Shown: positions 43,078 to 55,094 of the stretch, one piece after another
How the letters are laid out: each line of letters begins with the position of its first letter
Position numbering within the stretch: position 1 is the first letter of the stretch
Origin: Azorinus chamasolen
Taxonomy: Eukaryota; Mollusca; Bivalvia; Cardiida; Solecurtidae
Direction: 5' to 3'
DNA: 64,000 nucleotides
NCBI GenBank assembly: GCA_963576725.1
Contig: OY755243.1
Span: 79,486,417-79,550,416, forward strand
Notes under the pieces: generated by a model
Told to the model about the DNA's origin: nothing
Seen by the model: the letters and a program-made list of their open reading frames with translations, nothing else
Database searches by the model: none
Program-made: the position numbers and the translations under genes

Positions 43078-43330
43078 CCCTTTACCTCATGAATATTTAT
43101 ATAAGAAATAATGAGAAAATGAGTATTAATAAGATGCATTAACATAATGGCACATGGACATAAGATTGTTTAACCATGATAGGAACTGTAGAATCAGATT
43201 TATATCAGTTCATTAGCTAACAGGATAGGCCCTAATCAAATGGTTCCTACAGGAGCCGTTAATTGATCTGGGTCTACTCTATTTGCAAATGTGTGTCTAT
43301 GGAGTGAAGAGTTACGTGTATATATAAACA
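43078..43330. repeat. P1-type MITE
   Basis: CCCTTTACCTCATGAATATTTATATAAG start, P1 palindrome at 43217-43288 with insertion TTAATT. Confidence 0.65.
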
Positions 43331-43419
43331 CTCAGCTTTAATTTTAATGGTGGAACGTCAAAGTGTACGTGTTTTCGTCCGGTGGCGTATTTATAATTCA
43401 AACAATCGTGAATGCTCAC

Positions 43420-43514
43420 CTTTTTCCTCGACACACCTGTTCCATGTGCTTGGTTGATATCGTTTACCATTGGACTTTGGAAAGGCGATGGTGATAACCA
43501 ATTCCCGCGCTGCC
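43420..43514 (-). CDS. Carbohydrate sulfotransferase, internal exon (copy 1)
   Basis: 95 bp with acceptor TTTATTTTCTCAG|GG (43515/43514) and donor AAAAAG|GTGAGC (43420/43419). Starts with the last two bases of a codon and ends in phase 0, matching the terminal exon at 40086. Encodes QRGNWLSPSPFQ... to ...TGVSRKK, a low-complexity stretch suited to the stem region of a Golgi sulfotransferase. The 3.3 kb intron between the two exons holds the foldback element and minisatellites. The exon is predicted from splice signals and open frame only. Confidence 0.55.
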
Positions 43515-43569
43515 CTGAGAAAATAAAACAAAATCAACTATTATATGTTTAGCATTCATGAAAAGGTTC

Positions 43570-43802
43570 GTGTTAACTCATTCTCTCCAGGGCTATTTTT
43601 AGACCCTACCTTTTTTAATTAATCTAACGACAAGGAGCATTAACTAGAGAAAAGGAAAATCTTAGAATTTTGTAGTTTTAAACCATTGTGATAAAAAGAG
43701 CATTTGCTCCTGTAGGAGCAAATGTTCTATTTATCACAATGGTTTCACAATGTGATTTTATAGAGGCGCAAAAATGCGTCAAAAGGGGATAACGGGTTAA
43801 TA
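43570..43802. repeat. TTAA MITE with P3 palindrome
   Basis: Starts near GTTAACTCATTCTC and ends AACGGGTTAA. The hairpin AAACCATTGTGATAAAAAGAGC...TCACAATGGTTT (43680-43757) has core TTGCTCCTGTAGGAGCAA. Other copies: 53570-53630, 54773-54845; halves at 37486-37522 and 61088-61124. Confidence 0.75.
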
Positions 43803-43939
43803 GCTCACGTTTCATATAAGTAACTTTTATTATTCACGAAAGGTTTCGTGTTTTCTCATAGTTACCTAACATGTGAAATCCAAAAAAAATTCTTGACAGT
43901 TACATATCTTTCAGTGCTGAAAACGAGGCATTACTATCC

Positions 43940-44292
43940 TTTTCGAACAGCGTAGACCCAGATCCAAGGGATTATACAGGATCCCTCTGATCTGGGTCTA
44001 CACTGTTTGTTATGCAGAGTCCACATTTAATACTTTTTTACTGAATAAACTCTATCGTTAAGCAGTGATAGGGATATTCCACTCTGATAATTCAGCGTCG
44101 AGAGGATTAAAGTGAATTATATCAAGTTAGTGCATTAAATCTTGTCTAAACATGTGTATGCATGTCTTAAGCGGTCGTCAAAAAGAGGTCTAATTATGGG
44201 AATGTGAGGAAGGTTGTAGCTTAATGCAGGTCAAAGGTAATACAGAAAGCTCCTGCATGAGCTTTCTGCATTATTTGTGACATACATTAGGC
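43940..44292. repeat. P1 and P4 palindromes
   Basis: P1 variant at 43943-44010 (AGACCCAGATC...GATCTGGGTCT) and P4 at 44206-44292. Confidence 0.7.
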
Positions 44293-44429
44293 AAATTTAA
44301 TACGCATTTAATGAACATAGGAGTCTTATTTCATCTCTCTTTCATTGACATTTCTATTATATCTTGAACATCGCTCTCTGTTACATAAGATAAATAAATA
44401 CAATAAATAAATCCAATAAATGGATATAC

Positions 44430-45300
44430 AACAAGTATCAGGAGCATTGAAAGCTATGCCATGCTCTCCTACCGGCTGAATTCTAAGTCCAACTGTTGTA
44501 ATTCCGTGACAAATCAAACTTGATCATAAAGCTACATGTACGAACTCTTCTGTGATAATGTCATAATGACGTTACATTAAGCAGCCGACAACTTGTCGCG
44601 CTAAATTTTAATGTAGCTGCAAAAATATATTTTTATTGAACGCGCAGTTAACGGTTTCCGATGCATTTTCTGGGCTGCGCCGGATATACTTACCATGGCT
44701 CTATTAATCACGCATGGTTATCATATTATGTATTGTATTTTATTATTCATGCAACTATTTTATTCAAATAGAATGGCTAAAGGTATTTCCAGAACATTAT
44801 GATGATTAAACGTCAGACAAAAAACAAATCAGCAAAGTCCACGATTTACTGGGACAACCCTCGTACATACCAACTATCACTTCAACATCTGCAAGGTTTA
44901 GAAAAACATGCGGGAAAACTTAAACTTTTCCTGAAATTTTCTACGTCCAACTGCTGTAATTCCGTGAAAATCAATGTAGTTTAACAAACTTCAAACTTGA
45001 TCTGTAACTCATTACAATAACGCTAAATACCAAATACCAATTCATTACCGGAAAACCGAAGTGTGACTGAAAGACGGACAGAGGGAGGGACGAACGGGCA
45101 TTCTGTCGGAATGAGTGCATGTGGCTATTCTTTTGTTAAAAAAGCCATATAAAATGAAAATGGTCCACTTAAAACGAAAAAGACAATCTATTTTTGTTCT
45201 CATAGTCACATAAACAGGAATTGTTAGCGCGGACGGACGGACGGACGGACGGACGGAGCGCAAACCTATAGTCCCCTTCGGCATTGCCGGAATGGAGACA
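44430..45300. repeat. Pearl-like element with (ACGG)n
   Basis: Two diverged copies of TCCAACTGTTGTAATTCCGTGA (44487, 44946). GACGGACAGAGGGAGGGACG at 45070 and (ACGG)n at 45231-45255. Ends CCCCTTCGGCATTGCCGG. No gene. Confidence 0.6.
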
Positions 45301-45399
45301 AATAAATAAACACACTAAACCACTTCTAAAGTGACTACAAAAAAAGAAGTATACCCGTATGTTTGGGCGGGGGAGGTAACTATTTTCCTATTTTGAATT

Positions 45400-45680
45400 T
45401 TCATGTAAGAAATAATGACACCATGAAACATTATCAGCTGAAGTTTTATTATGGCAAATGTATACAGGATATTTTCTATTGGTAGAAACTGTAGAGCCAG
45501 GTCTATGTCAAATTCATTAGCAAACAGAGCCGTCTTACCAGGGTCTGCTCTGTTTGCTTATGAAATAATATAGACTGATTCTGCAGGTTCTACTATGGCC
45601 AAATTTCCCGTGTACAATAGTCATTAAATAAATAATCTGATTAATATTCATGATGTCTTTATTTCTTATATGAATATTCA
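45400..45680. repeat. Truncated P1-type MITEs
   Basis: Half palindrome at 45519-45566 and TGAATATTCATG near 45670. Confidence 0.6.
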
Positions 45681-45854
45681 TGGCATAAATGGTTAATGAT
45701 TGGTAGTGAATGTTTTGTACAATACTGTCAAGAGTGTCCATCAGAATACAGATAAACTGAAGAGAGGTTTTAAAATCTAGAGTGTTGTAACACTTTTTCT
45801 AAACTTCGATTAGGCCAAACTTGTTTTTAAAGAAAGAGAAACATGACAAAGAGT

Positions 45855-46112
45855 ACAAACCCTATACTTTGACCACTCTTTAGAATCGTCTCTTCCAGAC
45901 GATTCTAGAGAGTGGTCACAGTATAGGGTTTGGTGGAGAAGGAGTTATTCTTGAACATGTTTAAATTTACTCATCTTATCTGGAGCTCTGCTTTAGTTAC
46001 TCCTGATTCTTTAAAAATGTCAAGGAGCGAATGTCCGAGTCACAAACAGCTTGGATCCTGATCAGACGCCGAGTAACTCGGCATCTAATCTGGATTCAAG
46101 CTGTTTGCAAAT
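45855..46112. repeat. P5 and P2 palindromes
   Basis: P5 hairpin 45855-45945: CCCTATACTTTGACCACTCTT pairs with AGAGTGGTCACAGTATAGGG. P2 at 46046-46112 (GATCAGACGCCGAGTAACTCGGC core). Confidence 0.75.
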
Positions 46113-46299
46113 GTGAACCAAGTCGTGTGTGACTGGATAAATAGTTAACTTGACCCTGTTAACTCCTGGATCAAGTTAAGATTAGGGGCTAAATCTGTTT
46201 CTGCGTAATTCTGGATTAATAGCATTATTCCATGCAAATTATTGCTTTGCTATGACATTCTTAATCTGAAGGTAAACCATCTAGAGCAGTAACTAGATT

Positions 46300-47700
46300 A
46301 CTGTCGAGGAAGGGCCCCGCCCGCGTAGGAGTATTACATACGCCTGCATATTGTAGGCCTGCTTTTCCTAAAGCAGAACTGCAGCAGCATAATTAAATAT
46401 GCATGTAATTTGCTTAACTGGGTACTCTTGTTAGGTACATGTAATTGAATAATAAGCATATAGTGAGCAAGTTTGATAGAAATCGGACCAATCTTTCAGA
46501 AGATATGTCACAATAACAATCAGCCAATTAGATTGTATCATCGTCAATAAATATGTTCAGAATATGCCAATCACAGAACTCGAGATTGGATATCAAGTAC
46601 ACTGGGCAAGTTTGGTAAAAACTGGACCATTCCTTCAGGAAATATTGCAGGGAAACCAATCGGCTAATTAGATTGCAGCACCTTAAGTGAAAATGCGCGG
46701 AAATTGCCGAACACAGCACTCATGCGGGGTACTTGGATATCAAGTACACCAAGCAAGGTTGATAGAAATCGGACCAATCTTTCAGAAGATATGTCTGTGA
46801 AACAATCAGCCAATCAGATTGTACCATCATCAATAAATATGTTCATAATATGCCAATCACAGAACTCGTGATTGGAAATGAAGTACACTGAGCAAGTTTG
46901 GTGAAGATTGGACCATTCCTTCAGGAGATATTGCACGGAAACCAATCAGCTAATCAGATTGCAGCAGACTAAGTGAAAATGCCTGTATTTTTTCGAAACA
47001 AATGCTGAACACAGTATCCATGCGAGGTAATTGCATATCAAGTACACCGAGCAAGTTTGGTGAAAATTGGACTATTACTTCAGGAGATACCTGGAATTGC
47101 CCGGAAACCAGTGAGACAATCAGAGTGCGGAAGCCTCAGTGAAAATGCTCGTAATTTTCCGAGAAGTGCGCGGAAATTGCCAAACAACGAACCGATGCGA
47201 GGTACTTGGATATCAAGTACACTGAGCAAGTTTGGTAAAACTTGAAGCATTCCTTCAGGAGCTATTGCACGGAAACCAATCAGCTAATCAGATTGCAGAA
47301 GCCTAAGTGAAAATGTCCATAATTTTCAGAAAAATGTGCGGAAGTTGCCGAACACAGAACTCATGCGAGGTAATTGGATATCAAGTACACTGAGCAAGTT
47401 TGGTGAAAATTGATCTATTCTTTGAGGAGATATTGTGTGAAAACCAACCAACTAATCAGATTGCAGCGGCCTAAGTGAAAATGTCCATAATTTTCAGAAA
47501 AATGTGCGGAAATTGCCGAACACAGAACCCAGGCGAGGTACTTGGATATCAAGTACACTGAGCAAGTTTGGTAAAAATTGGACCATTCCTTGAGGAGATA
47601 TTGTGCGGAAACCAAAAACAGATAGACAGACGGACGGACACACGGACACACAGACAAGCTGATTACTATAGGACACCCGTATCGCCATGCGGGCCCTAAT
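46300..47700. repeat. Pearl-like element, seven units of 145-174 bp
   Basis: Landmark AAGTACACTGAGCAAGTTTGG near 46597, 46742, 46883, 47041, 47215, 47386 and 47553. Followed by a GACAGACGGACGGACAC tract and CACCCGTATCGCCATGCGGGC hairpin end. All predicted frames are repeat artefacts. Confidence 0.75.
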
Positions 47701-47989
47701 GAACGTATGTGACAGAAGTTCGAAAATACAAATTTAGCTCATCTTTATCTGGATTAAGTGATGCATTTTGAACACGGGGTGGGTACCTACAAGCAACTTA
47801 TCATGATCAAAAGCGACTGATGTTTTAAAAACAATCGGAGCATATGCCATATTGTCCTTATATCCAATCAAAATCGCAAATAATCTGAGACATAAAGACT
47901 AATTAACCATTGCCCCGTATGCTCAGATTTGGATCTGCTTCAATGTTGTTCTTCCGATTCGATCAAACTATTGAGAAGTTATTGATCGA

Positions 47990-48062
47990 GCGTCAAACAG
48001 CATGGATCCTGATGCGACGCCGAGTTACTCGGCGTCTCATATGGATCCAAGCTGTTTGAGAA
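47990..48062. repeat. P2 palindrome, well preserved
   Basis: CAAACAGCATGGATCCTGATG... and ...GGATCCAAGCTGTTTG around core GACGCCGAGTTACTCGGCGTC. Another at 57057-57124. Confidence 0.8.
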
Positions 48063-49364
48063 TTCGAGTCAGGTCGCGGTTAGCGGATGAGTCGCTGTTG
48101 ATAATGATTACCTTGACATTATTATAATTATTATTAGCATTATTATTATACCACATTTATATAGCGCTCTTTTCATACAGGATATGTGCATTCAAAAGCG
48201 CTTCACATAGATACATTTTATATACAAAACAGGGTATATTCAATGTGTTATTATAGAACATTTAAAATAAATATATTTAATACTTATATATAGATAAGAA
48301 TAAGAATAAAAAAGAATTTATTTAGAACATAGGTAAACCAATTTCATCCTTTCCGTAAGTTTATCTGTCTGTGTCATAGTATCAACGCACTCACATAATA
48401 AAAAAACAAAATTTGAATGTAACATTCTATGCGCAGTGCCAGTACGTCACACAGTTTTGACCCAGATCCAACATAAATGGATACATGTTTTGGCATACAA
48501 CACTACACATAAAATGTTGCTGGAAAATTGGGTAACAGAACAGATCAATATGAAGTTCATGCATATACACTATACAATACAAATAAATAACTGTTATATA
48601 CGCGCAATATGCACCCCTAGTCAAACACTATTCGACCTGCTATGGCAATGAGGGAGCACAAAAAGGGTAATCTGTAAAATGTCCTATTATGGGAACCCGA
48701 AAAGCCCAGTCAAAGTAAAACTAAAGAGGGAATCCCGTATACTGTTCCTACAACATATCCCACCGGCTGCAATGGAAAGGAATCATATCGGACAAATAGA
48801 GACTGACTGAGACACGCGATGCTGCATCGGACCGTACATGCTTAACCTACCCACTGCCCATATATTAAACGACCCAGTTCACTGGTAAGCAAAAATAAGT
48901 AAACTGGGTTAGCATAACATGAATCCCTGGTACTCGTTGAGGGCAAGGTAGCAAGTCATGCCAGCAAGACTCCCAATGTTCCAGTGGGGTATAGGGATGC
49001 CCTGTTCCACTACGGTGCTCCCTCTGGCATTGGAATTGGAGTTACCAGAGGTACCAAGCATATAGGGATGCCCCGTTTGACAACAACACTCCCTCGGAAT
49101 CCAACTCCTGGACAGCGGAATCCGGCTGACACAACACCCGCACGTACAAGAGCAAGGGGATTCCCTAGAAGTCCATAAGAATTATGGATGAGACCTTTTT
49201 GTTCGATTATCTAATGATTTCTTCTACATTTGAGGAGCATTATGTTTGAAAAAGGGGTTTAAAAAGGTCCCACAGTCATAAGCGAGTGGCAGGGTCAACA
49301 CGCTGTGGCTAATGCAGCAGTTATGATAACCGGCGATTAGTAGCGACGTTTTCTAAACTGCCCT

Positions 49365-50214
49365 AATAATATATGTTGAAGAAATGCGTTTTCAGAGATC
49401 TTTTGAAACATGCCAGTGAGCTTGCATCTCTAATGCCTGATGGTAGAGCATTTCAGAGTTTCGGAGCTGCATGCATGAAACCTCTCTCACTTTTTGATAC
49501 AACTAACGTCAAAGAACTACTTGCTGATCTTAAATCTCGGGACCTGTACACGTCAAGCATGTCGACAATGTACTTGTGCATGGCTTTACACGTAAGTGTC
49601 AGAATTTTGAATTCAATCCGATGTTGAACCGGAAACCAATGAAAGTACAAAAATGAGGAAACAGGAAACACCACATACAGAACAAACACTCGCCCGAACA
49701 GCAACACAAGGAAACAGCAAATGTACATAAGTAGAAAAAAACAACAAGAGACGCACAAAGACAAAACAAACATACAATAGGAGGACGATGGAAGTACCGT
49801 CTTGGAACGGTCAGTGACAAAAGTCACTGGGGGTTAAACCGGTTTATTCAAAACCGGCGTGATATGATCATATCGAGAAGTCCTGGTTATGATGCGGGCT
49901 GCTGTGTTTTGCACTCTTTGAAGTTTCCGCAGTGTTTGTTTGAAATTCCATGCAGCAATGAGTTGCAGTAGTCTATTTTTGATGTAACCAGAGAGTTCAC
50001 CAAAGTCTTGGTAGCAGCAGGTTAGATGTACTTTCTTATGTGGCCTATTCGTCGAAGCTGTGCATAACTAGACCTACACACGGCATTGATGTGTGATGTC
50101 ATATCCATTTGTGAATCGAGGGTCCTACTTGCACATGAATCCCTTCAGGTACTTCTGTGTTTTTGTATGAAACAGGGTGACCTCAGTTTTGTCAGTACTG
50201 AGCTTCAGCATGTT
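49365..50214 (-). pseudogene. CR1-type ORF2 C-terminal region, interrupted
   Basis: Pieces of the post-RT domain in several frames: SYAQLRRIGHIRKY, LVTSKIDYCNSLLHG near 50000, then after an insertion EFKILTLTCKAMHKY and HAAPKL, a stop, NALPSGIRDASSLACFKRSL and FFNIYY. The insertion at about 49655-49850 carries the GTTTAAACC module also seen in the Naiad 3' UTR. Confidence 0.7.
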
Positions 50215-51168
50215 CTAATGCATCCAAGAGACTAGTTCTTTGAGACAGTTCTCAACTTGTGATAAAGCTTCTTGTTGACAGGAAATGTCCTTGGGCTTAA
50301 AGGATAGGTATAACTGTGAGCCATCAGCATAAAAATGGTGGTTCAGCCCATGGGTTTTGCAGATTGAGCCGACAGTTTTTGTGTACATTATGTAATGTTT
50401 TGGTCCTAGAACCGATCCCTGTGACACGCTATATCTCATGTTAACTGGAGTGGACAATCCCCCATCTACTGACACTATTTGATAGCGGTCATTTAGATAG
50501 GAGGTCATCCACTCAAGAGGTTTTCCAATGATTCTGAAGTCTTTTTCTAGGCGTTTCAGCAACGTTTCGTGATCGATAGTATCAAATGCAGCCGATAAGT
50601 CAAGCATCACCAGAATTGTAATTTCGTTTTCATCTAGGGATTAAATGATGTCGTTTTGAACTTTCAGAAGAGCAGTCTCTGTTGAATGGTGCTTTCGGTA
50701 TGCTGACTGATGCTGCTCATGTAGATTGTTTGAGGTCAGGTGGGACTCAATGCGTTTGTCAACTACTTTTTCTAACACTTTGGAGACATATGACAGATTT
50801 GATTCAGGCCTATATTTTTTAAGTTCATTTGAATCGAGATCAGGTTTCTTTAAAAGGGGTCTGACATGTGACCTCTTGAAACTTTTTGGAACGCAGGCAG
50901 TGTCTAAAGAGGAGTTAACAATGTTTGTCAAAATCGGTAGGAGTTCATCAAGGCATGCCTTTAGCAGCCATGTAGGTATTGGATCCAGTTCGCAAGACTT
51001 ACAGGGAGGTGCCTTAATGATCTGTTCTACTTCTTCCAATGTAGCTGCACCAAACTTTTCTAAAAGAATTGTTGAATGCTGCATTTCAGTGGTAATCGGC
51101 ACACTGGAGACTGTTTCTGATGCAATATCTACCCGTATTATGTCCACCTTTTTCAACGAAAAAGTCAC
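50215..51168 (-). pseudogene. CR1-type reverse transcriptase with stop and mutated YADD
   Basis: One frame with a TAA at 50643-50641. Segment 1: PPCKSCELDPIPTWLLK, SHVRPLLKKPDLD, KKYRPESNLSYVSKVLE, QSAYRKHHSTETALLKVQ. Segment 2: VMLDLSAAFDTIDH (motif A), SVSQGSVLGP (motif B), FYADGSQLYLSF. The catalytic motif C should read YADD; the second Asp is Gly, so the RT would be inactive even without the stop. Confidence 0.88.
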
Positions 51169-51449
51169 TGAAGTAGGCTAATATAAGTTTTGTTCGATGA
51201 CATACGCATATAAAATGAAATGATATACACGTGTTTGTATCTGTCAATTTACAGCTGATTAAAGCCGTATTTAATTTCGTTTGATATGACTATTTCCATA
51301 GTAACAGTAGAGTGTGAAGTCAAGCAGGTGATTGATATTCAATGAAATTGATTGTTGAAATAGAAAGAATTGCTTCACCGATAGCATTTGTAGTTTTATA
51401 CAGTACAAACAGACAAACATTCATTTATTGAAAATAGTCTTACAATCAG

Positions 51450-51810
51450 GTGGCTGCTTAATGAAGGACCAAAGTAATACAGGAAGCTCCTATAGCAGCT
51501 TTCTTTATTACTTTTGACCTGCAATAGGCTAGAGTAGTAGTGGTAGTAGTAGTAATAGTTGTAAGAAATAGTAGTATGAAAGCTCTGAAAGTAAGAGATC
51601 CTTCGAGAGCAAAAGCAGCAACGTAAAAAGAGAAAATTGCAGACTCGGTTTTATTGAGTCTTTTCATGAGAAGTTATTAATAGTGCAAAACCATTCGTGT
51701 CCCCTAGCACCTAGCGGTATTCAATTTTCAAAATGAATAACATTGAAACTAATTATCCCAAAGGACCAACACTGAGAAGGAAGTACGAGCGACTTTTTAC
51801 GGCCCCCACA
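51450..51810. repeat. P4 palindrome and interspersed repeat
   Basis: P4 at 51450-51537 (core GCTCCTATAGCAGC). 51580-51805 matches 19975-20228. 51815-51880 resembles the CR1 3' end (CCACATTTATATA). Confidence 0.65.
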
Positions 51811-52236
51811 CATACCACATTTATATATAACGTTCTATTTACACAGGGTATATGCGTTCAATAAGTGTTTATGGACTAGTAGAGATTATGCTATGGCGAA
51901 ATTGATGCCTTCATACGTTATAATACACATTAGCCACAGTCACTATAATCGTAAGTACTCGACCAGCTCTTAAATGTTGACAATAAATTGTGAAACAATG
52001 TGAACAACTCGGCAAAATTATTTCTCTAATTTCTCTAAATCAACACTTTCTAATTCTGTGACTGCATGTGAGAAACCTGCCTTCGTACCATCGTTGAGGA
52101 TGTCGTTTACTAAGAAATCCCAGAGGTGCTCCGATTGTAGTCACTGTATAGTCGACACTCGGAACACCTCAGCTATTTTCTACGAATCCTGGCGGAATAA
52201 GACGAGTATTACGAATGCGTAACTGGTAGAGTCATC
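51811..52236. other. No recognisable feature beyond LINE-tail traces
   Basis: No supported ORF or RNA. Confidence 0.45.
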
Positions 52237-52700
52237 TCGCGAATATGGAACGCCATTCTGCCATGCTATTTGCTAAATGCTAAATGCGAAATGTTAAATG
52301 TAAAATGCGAAATGCTTTTTTGCCAATTATGGAAATTCCTAGAGAAAGAACAGGAATGTTCCAAATGATAGATGTAAATGACAAATGCAAAATGCTTATT
52401 GCTAAATGCATGTTTATACTACTAGCATTGAACATCGCCATTTTTATTTAGTAGTGCAATAACCAACAAGCTTTAATGTAAACAAACATGCATTTAGCAA
52501 ATGTACAGTCACTTTAAATTGGCGCTGTTCAATGCCAGTAGTGCAAACATGCATTTAGCAATAAGCATTTCGCACTTCGCATTTGTCATTTACATCCATC
52601 ATTTGGAACATGCCCTAGCAATTTACACAATTGGCAAAAAGGCATTTCACATTATGTATTCAGCAATTAGCATGACAGAATGGCGTTCCATACGCGAGCT
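52237..52700. repeat. Foldback MITE with about 190 bp arms
   Basis: Left TATGGAACGCCATTCTGCCATGCTA...; right TAGCATGACAGAATGGCGTTCCATA. Arms contain many GCAAATGC/GCTAAATGC hexamer-like repeats; the central spacer is about 60 bp. Confidence 0.8.
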
Positions 52701-52899
52701 TCTTCGTAAAACCACTTCGGAAAATATATGAACAGAAAAGAAAACACCATTATTTGAACTTGTACAAGAGTGCACCTCGTTAAAATGATGTTTAAATTGA
52801 TTTCCTAAGTTAAAGTATCGGATTACGGAAAATGTAGAGGCCTACTTATTAAACCATTACCTTCTGTATACATACAAGAATATGAGTTATATTACGATG

Positions 52900-53265
52900 T
52901 AACCATTTCTCTGTTCTGTGTTCTGTTCTATTACAAATTTCAATAATTTCTGAATATTCATGCACAAAGTAGTTATGATGAATTATGTAAGGTGGAACAT
53001 TGTAGCCATTTTAGAAATAGATCTATCTCATTCCATTAGCAAACAGCAGACCCTGATCAGACGGCTCCTATAGGAGCCGTCTGATCTTGGTCTACTCTGT
53101 TTACAAATGCGTGAAAATGTGTTAAGGTGAATGGAAGGGTTTACTATTAAACCAGCTAAATTAACCCATTGGTGCTTATTGAACTTATTGTCCCTTAAAA
53201 GGGACATAGGCAAACAGTGTAGACCCAGATCAGAGGGCACCTGAAGGGTCTGCACAGTTTGCTGA
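52900..53265. repeat. P1-type MITE and second P1 palindrome
   Basis: Near-perfect P1 at 53039-53109 (core ACGGCTCCTATAGGAGCCGT) with TGAATATTCATG upstream; a second, decayed, at 53210-53263. Confidence 0.75.
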
Positions 53266-53499
53266 AGTCATCAATGCTAATGGCTTATACCAGAAACTAT
53301 TTTGTTTGCTTTGTCCCCTCAACATGAAATATAGATAGGGTCCGAGGTAACATATGCAGTGGTTTAGCTTACATAATATGGGAATTTATGGGTAAAATTA
53401 CTACAGAATGTGAATACATGTAATTGATTTAGATATGAACTTATTCAGGCGTTTCTAGCCAATTAGTTTCTCCTCAAATGAGCAAACGTTAACGTTACT

Positions 53500-53735
53500 C
53501 TATGTAATAGTTAGTGTTTATAAACCTATTCCCTCATATTGACGACTTTTGACGACTCTCTAAAAGTCACTTTTTGAAACCATTGTGATGATAGGAGCAA
53601 ATGCTCTTTTTATCACAATGGTTTCAAACTGCAAAGTTCTAAACTTCCCCTTTCTTTAGTTAATGCTCCTTTTCGGTAGATTTATTCAACGAGGTTGTAT
53701 CCAGAAATAGCCTACGAGGCAATGGGTTAAGAGAG
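53500..53735. repeat. P3-type MITE
   Basis: Hairpin GAAACCATTGTGATGATAGGAGC...TCACAATGGTTTC at 53570-53630; right end resembles that of 37560-37635 and 43600. Confidence 0.7.
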
Positions 53736-53942
53736 AATTTATTAATAAGAGAGTGTCGGCTTCTTAACCGTTTAATACTCTCTTAATGTCGCCAAACTCT
53801 AAACTACAATAGAGCAAGGGTTTGTCTTTTGACTTAACTCGTAAAACATCTGAATTAATAGACTGTTTTGTAGTACGGATAATTTTGTCATACAATACAT
53901 GGTACATTGTAGTATGAGTTGACCTTTTCAACGTAGAAATAG

Positions 53943-53986
53943 ACCAGAGACATATACATACATGTCTCTGTATGTATATGTCTCTG
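53943..53986. repeat. Perfect hairpin
   Basis: CAGAGACATATACATACA, 6-nt spacer TGTCTC, then the exact complement TGTATGTATATGTCTCTG. Confidence 0.85.
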
Positions 53987-54079
53987 AAAAGACCATCCGT
54001 GTTTAGCTACATACATGTAGTCCACTTAGTATGAACCAGTGCAGACCGTGATCAAATGGCTTCACTGGGATTTTGTTCA

Positions 54080-54245
54080 AACAAGCATAAATTCATCAAT
54101 TTGAATTCCAATATGGTTCGGGTCTTGTTATAACAAGCATAAGAACATGAGTCTGAATTCACCTGTGGTATGAACCTTGTTATAACAAGATGAGGTCGTC
54201 AAGTTAAATTCCACAATAGTCTGTATAATAATAAGAGGTATAACA
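54080..54245. repeat. Short tandem repeat of about 63 bp, three units
   Basis: Units contain CTTGTTATAACAAG, ATCAATTTGAATTCCA-like segments. 54246-54715 has no recognisable feature. Confidence 0.55.
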
Positions 54246-54715
54246 TAACTGTTCTGGGTATCCCTGTTTAACTCCTTCAATACAAGGCTCACAACTTATC
54301 AATCTGTCTACGTTACAAGCATACTATCGCCAATTTGAATCCTAGTAATGTTTGTGTTTTGTAGGCATACCTTTGTGTATTTTCTATTAAAAAGCGAAAT
54401 TAACACCCCGCCCCTTGCATGAGTCCAACGTTATTTTCGAAAAAAAAAATCAGGATCCATGCTTATAAAACTTTTAGTTGAGTCTGAGTTCATTGAAGCA
54501 AAGTCAGTATAGTTTATACCACAATTTCTATTTATACTATCGAGTGCTTTCTTTAGATCAGTGCATTTTGCGTGAATGCCACGGGGTGTAGTTTATCTGT
54601 ATCAAGACTTCTACAGCCTTGTTTTGCGGTTGAGTGCTTAACTAGGAATCTCGAGGTCTCCAGCTCGATCCACACACTCGACGGGTATATGTACTCGCAA
54701 AGAAACCCCTGTTAC

Positions 54716-54860
54716 ATATATTAACACATTATCCCCTAGTGACGCATTTTTGCGCCCCTATAAAATTCACATTGTGAAACCATTGTGATAAACAGAGCAT
54801 TTGCGCTTATATGAGAAAATGCTCTATTTATCACAATGGTTTCAATAGTGAATAGTCATC
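54716..54860. repeat. P3 palindromic MITE
   Basis: TTAACACATTATCCCC start; hairpin 54773-54845 with arms GAAACCATTGTGATAAA / TTTATCACAATGGTTTC. Confidence 0.75.
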
Positions 54861-55094
54861 GAGTACATGTCTACGATGTCAAGTTTATTCTTTTTCAAAC
54901 ATAAAAGTTGTGCATGCTTAATATCCACTAGTAATTGTATCTTCTTGCGATTTATCTTTTATTAAATGACGGTGTAGAAGTGTTTCATATAGTTTTCCCG
55001 TACTTTTGAATTATGACGTCATTTAAATGATGACGTCGCTTGTTTACCTCTAACGTTTATTTTCAAATCATTTTCATTTTGGCAGACATCGTTA

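Larger units (their letters stand above)
48120..51185 (-). mobile_element. CR1-type LINE remnant
   Basis: Minus strand: RT region 51180-50200, C-terminal region to about 49370, 3' UTR to about 48120 ending ATATAAATGTGGTATAATAATAAT. The endonuclease is missing. A foreign segment interrupts at about 49655-49850. The same 3' end is at 16073-16745. Confidence 0.8.

Noticed and set aside
44680..44695. U1 snRNA-like start (ATACTTACC)
   Set aside because: Only about ten bases match; the rest of U1 is absent.
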